Shown here one piece after another: positions 54,660-64,000 of a stretch of 64,000 bases of DNA. Location: positions 11,966,001 to 12,030,000 of the forward strand of contig AP026542.1 in NCBI GenBank assembly GCA_026075535.2, read 5' to 3'. Position 1 is the stretch's first letter; every line of letters starts with the position of its first letter. Source of the stretch: Tricholoma matsutake (lineage: Eukaryota > Basidiomycota > Agaricomycetes > Agaricales > Tricholomataceae). A model generated the notes under the pieces. That model saw only the letters and a list, made by a program, of their open reading frames with translations. It had not been told where the DNA came from and ran no database searches. A program made the translations under genes and the position numbers.

Positions 54660-55826
54660 TACTCGCAGAGTCAGGTGTGGTGTGGTATTGGGTGAAAAAA
54701 TATATGTATTTATGTTATATGATGATGCAGTACATCAAGGGATGAGGAATGATGATAAAAATGCATAATACACATGTATGCATGATTGAAATGTAAGGGA
54801 ATTTCTTATGAATAATTGTCTGAGTGCCGGCAAGAAGTCATCAAGTGGACATGAAAAAAACCTGGTGTATGCATGTTGAGAAGGTGTTCTGATTGAGTTT
54901 AATAGCAAAGCTGTGCACCTGGAATCCTGTTTTCACCGCGGTGTCATCCCAGCGGAGAAATTTCATTTGCACTTGCAGACATGTGGAAACAGGTTTTTTG
55001 ATGTATGTGAGCATGCATCACCCAAGAAAAAATTCCTAAAAATATGAATGAGGTATCATATGAATGAAAAAGGTGTGGAGGAAACGTACAATTAACCTTG
55101 AGGGTGCACGTTGGATTGCAAGTGCTCAATAGCCATGTACATTTGATCTGTTTACAAGGGCTGAAAGTACATTGAGTGCTTTTGCAAGCAGGTTCAGGAC
55201 ATCAGAGGGAGCAAAACACAAGTCATCGAAGTGGATATGTCAAGTGGTTGGTCTGATGTATAGATAGAATTCATTTTGAGGCAGGGGAGAGAAAGATCTG
55301 TGTGAAACCAGAGTTATTACCATATCAGGCCACACCAATTCCTTGGCAAATATGCCAAAACACATGGCCACCCTGGTTGATTGCATCATATCTCAGTGTA
55401 GCATGATCATCAATGAATGACCTTTTTGGTACATCACTTCCCTGACCTATTATCAAGAGATCTTAGCACAAACTTCCTCAATTTCCTTACAGACCAGTCT
55501 TTAAATATTGAAGTGGCTGAGTACCTAGGGTGGCCGAGTAGGTGGCCTTCAATAGTACTGCTAGCTCACAGCAGTGCCTACTTCTGGATTACTAATCCTA
55601 CCAGGCAACATTACCAATCCTACAAGGCTTGTCAATCATACAAGGCAACATCATCAATACTCCTGATAATCAAAAGTTTGTCATGATATATCTTCCATGG
55701 AACCTGTATTGGCTTGTAAATTTGGTTATTGCTGTTGACTAGGTATAAAGACGACTGTAATCCTAGCATTCCTTCCATGGCCCAAAACATGCACTGGCCT
55801 CTCATTACACCAAATCATCAATCACT
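54660..55826. other. Gap: intergenic; upstream region of the OYE relic
   Basis: No gene recognised. A TATA-like GGTATAAAGAC at about 55740 lies 85 bp before the OYE start codon. CAAGGCAACAT/CAATCCTACAAGG-type short repeats occur at 55600-55660. Confidence 0.4.
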
Positions 55827-57118
<1,292 letters not shown>

Positions 57119-58175
57119 GATGGTTTGTTGATTACCAATCCGTTTTCTAGATCTAAGGTATTAGTTTGCAATAAATGTGCATGTTCAATGCTTTCCGAGT
57201 GTCACTTGGGATGAACAACTTGATAATGCAATCTCCCTCATTCGAATTTGACATCCTGTGTATGGTGTTCACTGTCCAAGTCAATCAAGCTACTCCTCAC
57301 AACTTCCTTGTACAACTTGAAAGTCAATGTTATTAAAATGAAATATCACTGGTATGAATTTCAAAGTGGAAAACACATTACTTACTGATTTCAGATTTGA
57401 CATCTCTATGCAAACTCCACAGCCAAGGGGCCCAAGGCAACATAGCAGGAAATTCTCAACCCATCAGCATCTTGCCCCTTAAAAATTCCTCTCCAGTCCT
57501 GGCATAATCAAGGTCAAGTAGTTTCAAACATGCCTTTCTTGACTAGTCACATGATCATTGACACCCAATTGCTCATTCCTATCTGTACCTCCTCCCCTGC
57601 AGGAAGTGCTGGGTTTCCCACCCTGGAACTGATTGAAAATGAGATCTAGACCCAAACCATAAATTTGGGCTCGTCAGCTCAGACCTCATCAAATAGAGGC
57701 ATTTTTAAAGGTTACTTTAAGGCATGACTGAAGGTCAGCCATGCACAGTGAAGGGAGGTTGACCTGGGGTGGGATAGGCAATCTCTGATATACATCATTC
57801 AAAAATAGTGCCCATGTTAATCTTGCACTGCATGGCAACCCCAGTGTCATTTCAAACCAACTTGAACAAATCCCCTGACATGCCCAAAGCAGCCACAGCT
57901 GTGCCAGCGCTAGCGCTGTGCACCATACCTCTTTGTATGAAACATGATGATATTAACAGAGGGACGTTGCAAACAGATTGCTATTCAGATATCTAATCGG
58001 TCAATGCATCAGCACAAAGACATAGACCTTTGAGCCAGGCCCTCACCCAGCCCCCTTCAACATCAACGATGCCCACAAATCACAACACACCACCCTCCTT
58101 GCTAACTTCTGCATGCATCTCGGGCATCTAATTCAGGAAGGCGCACGAGGAAGGTGTCACCAGTGGAGATGCCTT
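57119..58175. other. Gap: nothing recognised
   Basis: About 1 kb after the OYE relic with only short frames. A 62-codon frame at 57808 has no domain. Confidence 0.5.
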
Positions 58176-58500
58176 TAGGGAACTGCACAGGTTTTACCCA
58201 CGGGTTTCCCACGCTTTTATTTCCTAATTTATTCAATGAGTTTTGCATGGAAAATCATGAAAAAAAGATTTTCTGGAAGCTTTTTGTTGGCTCTTTGTGA
58301 TCTAACACATAAAAGAATATTTGGGTGACATCTGTCATGTGACAAGGTCGAAAATAAATTATTTTGTGCCTTGTATCACAAGCATCCATTGAATAGCTTT
58401 CAGAAAATCATTTTTTCATGAGTTTTCATGCAAAACTCATTGAATAAATTAGGAAATAAAAGCGTGGGAAACCCATGGGTAAAACTTGTGCAGTTCCCTA
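58176..58500. mobile_element. 325-bp hAT MITE
   Basis: Ends TAGGGAACTGCACAGGTTTT and CTTGTGCAGTTCCCTA (inverted), with perfect 8-bp duplications GATGCCTT (58168-58175, 58501-58508). The arms are inverted copies over about 100 bp (AAATAAAAGCGTGGGAAACCC and its reverse). It interrupts a frame that otherwise reads ...SGDAFEHRRDERVLTLVKDR, so it may have hit a gene. Confidence 0.92.
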
Positions 58501-58508
58501 GATGCCTT

Positions 58509-58713
58509 TGAGCACAGGAGGGATGAGAGAGTTTTGACGTTGGTGAAGGACAGGAGAGGGGAGACGAAACTCACGTATTTTTGGCAAGGCAAGTTGAAAG
58601 CACCTCTTCAGAATCAGTTGCCAACATGTGATCTGAAAATGGAGGCAAGCTCAATGCTTGTGTTTGTAAGAAAGATAAGCTTTCAAGAGTTTCCTCATGT
58701 GAGAAAGTTGTGA
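58509..58713 (+). pseudogene. Unidentified coding remnant cut by the MITE
   Basis: The frame reads EHRRDERVLTLVKDRRGE then TKLTYFWQGKLKAPLQNQ, with hydrophilic, protein-like composition. It could join sequence before 58168 if the MITE is removed. Not recognised. Confidence 0.25.
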
Positions 58714-59249
58714 TGCACCCTTTGATGCCGTGGATTTTGAGGATCAAAATCGCCCCCAGAATCACCTTAGAATCGACCAGGAAAACACTTCAGTAAGAGT
58801 TGCAGTTGATTCTCCCACAGGCCACGATTCATCATGAAAAATTGTTTCCAGAACCAACATTAGAATCGGCCTATGTAGATTTGCCTACTGACCCCCCCTA
58901 TTGAACACGCTTGTTTGTTCAAAACTTCAAACTTTAAAACTATTCTTGACCACATACATTGCAGTTTGCCACTGGTAGACAAGAAGAAAGACCAATGTCA
59001 TCTTCAAATGGTGGTGTCGAAGAAGCGGTCTGTGCTGCAGACAAACTAACAGATAGTACTGTCAAGGCCATGATGGGTCTACTGTGCATCATAAATCTAG
59101 CTGGCATACTGATGTACTCCCCTTTTGTAGCACAATGTTTTTTGCATTTGGGGACTGACCTTCGAAGAAAAAATGACATCAAGCATAAACTACAGGGCAG
59201 CTCTGAGATAAACTAAGCATAAGTGTATCGCTGGGAAGTTCAAGTTGAA

Positions 59250-60250
59250 GCAGTTGATGGATATGCCTATGGATGTATTTCTCAAAGTCAGTCTGAACAC
59301 ACTTTGATCCTGAGTTTTTTTCATGATCCTGATCGTCATCAGATTGCTAGTTCTCTAGAACTGCTAGATTTGATCTACTTATCTCATGAACAAGGGATTT
59401 CATGCCATTTTCATGTCACGTTCTACTCACAACTCGGTTCATGTGGATGAGAGTTCTTGAGAGTGTTCTTGGTCTTCCTGGATGCCCGCCAGATATGACT
59501 GAACCACAATACGCCAGTCTGGTCTTTGAACCGTTCAATGGCTGCATTCAGTACCAATTCCTTGGTTTTGGTTATACTTCGATTTGGCCAATTGTTTTGC
59601 CTTTTTCGCAGGTGTGTAAAAGTGTCCAAGCTTCAAAGGTTTATTTCACTTTGCATGTATGGTTTTGTTCGCCTTGTGATAGTGGAAAGTAATGTGTTTT
59701 TGTCCTTTTTTTATATCTCAAACACATTATTTATTCAATTTTGCTTTTCCCAAGTCTTTGGCAGGTAAGAGTATCCTAACCTCTGGCTGGCTTGGACTTT
59801 CCAAGAAAAATCTATCATTTTCTGCCCTTCAAAGATTGTGCGTCTTATGTATGGCTCCTCAATATCATTGTGCTTCAATCATGGTTTGCAGCATATCCCT
59901 GTGTAAGCGGTAAGGCATGCGTAAACCACGAGTGGGATGGCTACCTCATATCCAAATTCCAGTATGTGGCCCAAGAATGCCCTGCTCTTTGGAATGATGT
60001 TCCTGCCTTACAGAAATATATGCATGATAGAGAGATGATGTCTGGGGCTATTATGCAGGTGAGATGTTTATAGAATCTGATGTCAGGGTTGTTCAATAGT
60101 TCATGCTTTTTTTTCTTCAAGTTGGCACAGCATGGTATTGCTGTTTCTCAATGGTATTTCGCAAGGCGATGGGATGCAGATAAAGATATGCTGAAGCTCA
60201 TCTCACAACGATGCAACACATATGATTTTGTTCAAATTGCAGTTTACTAA
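59250..60250 (+). pseudogene. Probable F-box-like protein pseudogene
   Basis: The pieces ELLDLIYLS and AIFMSRSTHNSVHV, in two frames, precede WMRVLESVLGLPGCPPDM and TEPQYASLVFEPF (59440-59540). This recalls basidiomycete F-box proteins in which a segment like LMSRSS-x-x-VW-x-x-x-L and LP-x-CP-x-DM-x-EP-x-YA-x-L follows the F-box. Later exon-like parts (59810-60060 and 60120-60250) include HEWDGYLISKFQYVAQEC and SQWYFARRWDADKDMLKLI. Frames are broken and the expected Cys/His pairs are missing. The family call is from memory of the pattern and is tentative. Confidence 0.4.
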
Positions 60251-61370
60251 TTGATGACCACTACTTAGGATTTATGCAAAAATAGAAGAACTAGCCTGGG
60301 ATCCTCAATACTATCCCACTAGCAAATCCATAGGGGATCAATGCCAGTTCCTGTCCCCTCACTTTTGTAGGGGTCTAGACAAACTAGTATTACTCATGAA
60401 TTGTCTTGAACTTGAACATCCCAAAAGACACCCAAATGTGGGTCAAACTCCTTAATCAACCCAAGCTAATTACAGATAGAAGTTCATACTTTTCTTTTCC
60501 TCTTGAACTGATTATGTTGTTGATGGACATTGTTGGATTTAAGCTGGAAGACTCTTCTCCCAAAGTTGGAGGATATTTATGAGCGGATGAAGCAGAAATG
60601 GTTGAGGCAATCTTTAACAGCACAAGCTGCTTCTTGAAAGTGACTAGCACAATTTTTGGGGACCTGAAAAAAGGGACCATTGTTTCAATAAATGGACTGT
60701 AGTACCCATTTACAATTCCACATATACTTATGATGAGACTTGACAACAAGGGGGTGTCGGCACCCAAATCCCACACATCAGGTGGGGGGGAGGGGGGTCC
60801 AGAGGACCTGCTAAAAAAAATTTGACATCAAAGTTTTGAAAGGTCAGGTCATGTCTAGGGTGCTCTAGAGCTGCAAATTCAGCTCCAAAATATGTTCTGT
60901 CTCTTGGTTTCCCCACACAATGCAGCAGATTCAGCCTCCAGCCCACACTCAGTGTTGTTCCTGACCTTCCCTAGTATATTATAGTAATGCATTGGCATCA
61001 TTGTACTGGAAATACCACCAAACCTTGTCAATTCTTTCAAAGTATTCAAATTGTTGGAACTTGGGTTTGCAAGTTGCATGATGCTGCCCCCTGTTATTTG
61101 TTTTCTACATTTAGTTTTCTTAGGTTTCTCATTATGATTTGCAGTTGTGGTAGTCTGACACACGATCTGTTTGCCTCGCAAGCTCACCAAGGCCAAACAA
61201 AAATATCTGATTGGGGTTGTCTCACCTTCGCGAGATTACCAAATAAGTAATAGGTGCACTGGTGTACTACTAGTAAATCAAGTGTAAATACCCAGCTGAT
61301 AAGAGAGAAAGAATGGGAAAATTACAGAAGAGCCTTCAGTGCACAAGGTAGCAGACACTGAAGGTGTATA
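60251..61370. other. Gap: nothing recognised
   Basis: About 1.1 kb with only short frames. A G-rich GGTGGGGGGGAGGGGGG run lies near 60782-60797. Confidence 0.5.
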
Positions 61371-62470
61371 CACTGCTGGGACTGACCTGTGTCTCCCACA
61401 GAAACACAGCCTCAGCATCTGGGTTTTGGGCCGAAAAGGTTAAGGCTTGATAAGGCCTTAAAACACCAAATTAACAATAATATTTGCAATTCTTATATAC
61501 AGTCTGAAAAGGGTATTTAAAGGATGGTAGCATTGACAAATTTCAACAGCGCACTCAGAATTGAGCTTTCAAAATGTATGGCAGTAGCTGAACAAATATG
61601 TGAAATTTAATGAACAGCAATATCAAGTGTGATTGATCAGTGAAATTTAGAAAAGAGTGACAAAAATCCACCTGTTGTCCCAATGCTTATAAAGGACAGT
61701 AGCGATGGCAGATTCCGCCAGCTATATCAGGATGGCCTCACTGATCAGCTGTTACCTGGAAGTGATTACTTGAGAATATTTGTAAGAATTGTGAGTATAG
61801 ACCATGGAGTATCAGACTGGCAAACCTCTCAAATTGGTAAAAGCATGGTGCATCAGAAAAATTTGCAAAAGATGGACAGAAAGCCACCTGTGGTCCCAAC
61901 CTTTATAAAGGATGGCAGTGGTGGTGGATTCAGCCAGCTATATCAGGTGGGTTCTGCTGATCAGCAGCTGCCAGGAAGCAGTTGCTTCAGAAGTTCTGTA
62001 AGACATGCAGGAAAAGGCCTTGAAGCATCAGACCAACAATTCTGTGAAATTTAGAAAAGAGCAATGAAATTCCACCTGTTGTCCCAACACTTATAAAGGA
62101 TGGTAGCAATGACAGATTCTGCCAGCAATCGCAGGAGGGTTCCACTGATCAGCAGCTGCTTAAGAGCAGTTACTTGAGAAGATTTATATGAAGTATGTGA
62201 AAACATCAGATTGACAAACCTGTGGAATTGGTAAAAAGTCTGTAAGAAATGCTTGCACAGATCATATGCATCAGAAAGACAGGTCTGCAAATTTAATGAC
62301 AGAATGAGCAAAAATTACCCATAGTCCCAACACTTGTAAGAAGGGGAAGTCTGAGTGACTTGCACCGTAAGCACCAACATCAATATCTCTCGGACACTGT
62401 TCTCTGAATTCCATACATTACAAGGTATGTAGGAGAGATAAATCTGTGGCTTTAGAAAAAGACTGGATAT
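61371..62470. mobile_element. CACTA-like terminus with subterminal direct repeats
   Basis: 61371 begins CACTGCTGGGACTGACCTGT, followed by CCCACAGAAACACAGCC. This is very close to the ends of the CACTA foldbacks at 14338 and 31595. Downstream, about 200-bp direct repeats (near 61670, 61887, 62070, and partly 61500 and 62317) share CACCTGTTGTCCCAAC, TATAAAGGAT and GATCAGCAGCTG. Subterminal repeats are usual in CACTA elements. The opposite end is not in the window or was lost. Confidence 0.55.
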
Positions 62471-62473
62471 ATA

Positions 62474-62700
62474 CAGTAGCTTACAAAACTGTTACAATGT
62501 TTTGCATATTTGTATAGATCAGTCTATAAAATAGGAAATAAAATTTCAGAATTCTTAAAAATATTATGGAGCATACCTCAATATCACAAGGGGTTGCCTG
62601 AAAGTCTCAGGGTCATGTGACATCATTTTACAAGTTAAATAAACCATTTAATTCACTCACTCATTGTAACAGTTTTGTTGCACTGATGTTTGGATATAAA
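62474..62700. repeat. Tc1/mariner left terminal region
   Basis: TA then CAGTAGCTTACAAAACTGTT at 62474. CAAAACTGTTACAATG (62484-62499) recurs inverted as CATTGTAACAGTTTTG (62662-62677), just before the transposase stop codon. No matching right end was found up to 64000. Confidence 0.5.
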
Positions 62701-63504
62701 TTAGTACTTGGTATAGCCTCCTTTTGCTCTAACTACTGCTGCAAGTCTTCTAGGTAGGCTTTTAATCAATTTCTGACATTCCTCCTTTGGAATCTCCTCC
62801 CATTCCTTCTGAACCCTCTCCCAAAGCTCTCCGACACTGTTAGCAGGCTCCTCATATTCTCCAAGCCTTTTTTTGAGGTGATTCCATAGATGTTCTATAG
62901 GATTTAGGTCTGGAGACTGTGCAGGCCACTTTAGGACAGTAATATTATTGTCCTCAAACCATTTCTAGGCCTTCTTACTGGTATGCTTGGGGTCATTATC
63001 CTGTTGAAAGATAACATCATCAGTAGTTTTACCCCAATACCCCAGTGTTTTCTGAAGTTCATCCTCCATTATGGTGACATAAAGGTCAGCATCCATCCTT
63101 CCTTCAATCCTGGTAGCATATCCAATACCATACCATCCCATGCACCCCCACATCATCAAATTTCCACCTCCAAACTTGACTGTTCCCTCAACCAATCTAT
63201 CACTCAGACCTTCATCACTATCTTTCCACACATATTTCCTTCCATCTGACCCCAACCAGTTAATTTTAGTTTCATCTGACCATATTATCCTTTTCCAATC
63301 CTCCAGTGTCCACTCAGCATGCCTCTCAGCAAACTCCAATCGTGCATGGTGGTGGTGAGGCTTGAGTAGGGGGCATTTTCGCTTGACTACAGGTTTCATG
63401 CCTTGTTTCTTGAGGTGGCGATGAAGTGTTTGGGAAGAGAAGGGGGTATTGGTGATATCCTGGAGTGTATGTGCTGCTTCAGTGGCATTCTCCACCTTTC
63501 CCAT
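62701..63504 (-). pseudogene. Tc1-type transposase with one in-frame stop
   Basis: The frame 63504-62968, then a TAG (62965-62967), then an open frame to the natural TAA at 62701. Catalytic residues are Asp in WSDETKIN, Asp in QQDNDPKHTS and Glu in NPIEHLW, with 34 residues between the last two: the DD34E signature of Tc1. The C-terminus ends GGYTKY. The DNA-binding N-terminus is partly missing: the readable start (WIIHMGKVENATEAAHTL) corresponds to about residue 60-80 of a normal Tc1 protein, and sequence further upstream is unrelated. One stop and an N-terminal loss make it inactive. Confidence 0.88.
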
Positions 63505-64000
63505 ATGAATAATCCACCTGGCATAGTCAACATTGGCAAATATAAGAAGCCCAGTATGACAATGTCATTTACAATGAGATTGCAGATAGCTGACAGATAA
63601 ACACTTTTGGTTCCAGATTAGCCTTGCAAAGTTAATTAAGGCAGACTGGTGCTAAACCAACTGTCAAAGAACAAATTGAGATTACAAAACAGTGAAGCAA
63701 ACTCCTCAGCAGAATTATGGACCATCAAAGATGCGCCAATCGACTTCTGAGCTCTGATCATCTACTAGAGGAAGAAATGGGGCATCAATTTGCATCATCA
63801 GCTATAGCTTCCTTCCATAATGTGGGCATAAAAACATTCTGTAGTATTCAGTCAGTATTTCCCATTCTGTATTATCTATTTCTTTCTATATAATCTGTGG
63901 AGGCAATGATCATACAAGTGTCACAATTATTGCATAGTAAAGATTAGGTATTTTATGCATGTAGAAAAGCTAAGAAATACCATATTTTGACAAGATCATC
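63505..64000. other. Gap: nothing recognised
   Basis: No continuation of the Tc1 N-terminus and no terminal repeat. Only short frames. Confidence 0.5.

Noticed and set aside
61670..62350. CRISPR-like array
   Set aside because: Units are about 200 bp, diverged and without regular short repeats or spacers; this is a eukaryotic transposon terminus.

Overview
The window reads as nuclear DNA of a filamentous basidiomycete, most likely an Agaricomycete. Predicted introns are short (about 40-75 nt), with GTRNGT donors, CTAAC branch sites and YAG acceptors. Host-like relics include a Crinkler-type NTPase/nuclease, an Old Yellow Enzyme, an F-box-like protein and a CxxC zinc-binding protein. Everything else is transposon, and almost every coding region is broken. 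No rRNA, bacterial gene or CRISPR array was seen. All family names come from motif recognition by eye; no database search was possible.

Layout. 154-1555: decayed zinc-binding host gene. 1818-15621: a minus-strand Ty3/Gypsy element cut by two insertions, a CACTA-type foldback (14338-14999) in gag and a 7.2 kb hAT element (4368-11557) in the reverse transcriptase. The hAT element carries a complete Ty1/Copia element (4792-10456) with matching LTRs. 16874-17948: Copia gag remnant and a KDZ/Tnp2-like transposase remnant. 18000-21450: low-complexity DNA with hairpin-intron repeats. 21459-29814: a 3,778-bp inverted duplication with an 800-bp spacer, each arm holding the same Crinkler-type gene in convergent orientation. 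31595-37420: second CACTA foldback, tRNA-derived repeat, hairpin-intron repeats, a hAT element with another nested inside it, and acidic and 70-bp tandem repeats. 37799-39578: decayed hAT transposase. 40046-42600: 5'-truncated Gypsy chromovirus. 42979-43352: hAT MITE. 43380-44510: three more hairpin-intron repeats. 44684-51039: full-length non-LTR retrotransposon with target duplication. 51948-54621: pogo-type transposase relic. 55827-57118: Old Yellow Enzyme pseudogene. 58176-58500: hAT MITE. 59250-60250: probable F-box pseudogene. 61371-63504: CACTA-like terminus, then a Tc1/mariner element.

Three signals stand out. First, the Crinkler inverted duplication is symmetric to the base (paired coordinates always sum to 51273), and both arms share one in-frame TGA. 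Second, a dispersed repeat family has a hairpin lying directly before an intron donor; the two arms differ between copies but stay complementary, as a maintained RNA or DNA structure would. Third, the retroelements share one style of decay: nonsense codons that are nearly all TGA where Arg CGA is often expected, LTR differences mostly at CpG, and GAC-GAY to GAC-AAY changes that remove the second reverse transcriptase aspartate in two unrelated elements. This points to CpG deamination rather than random drift.
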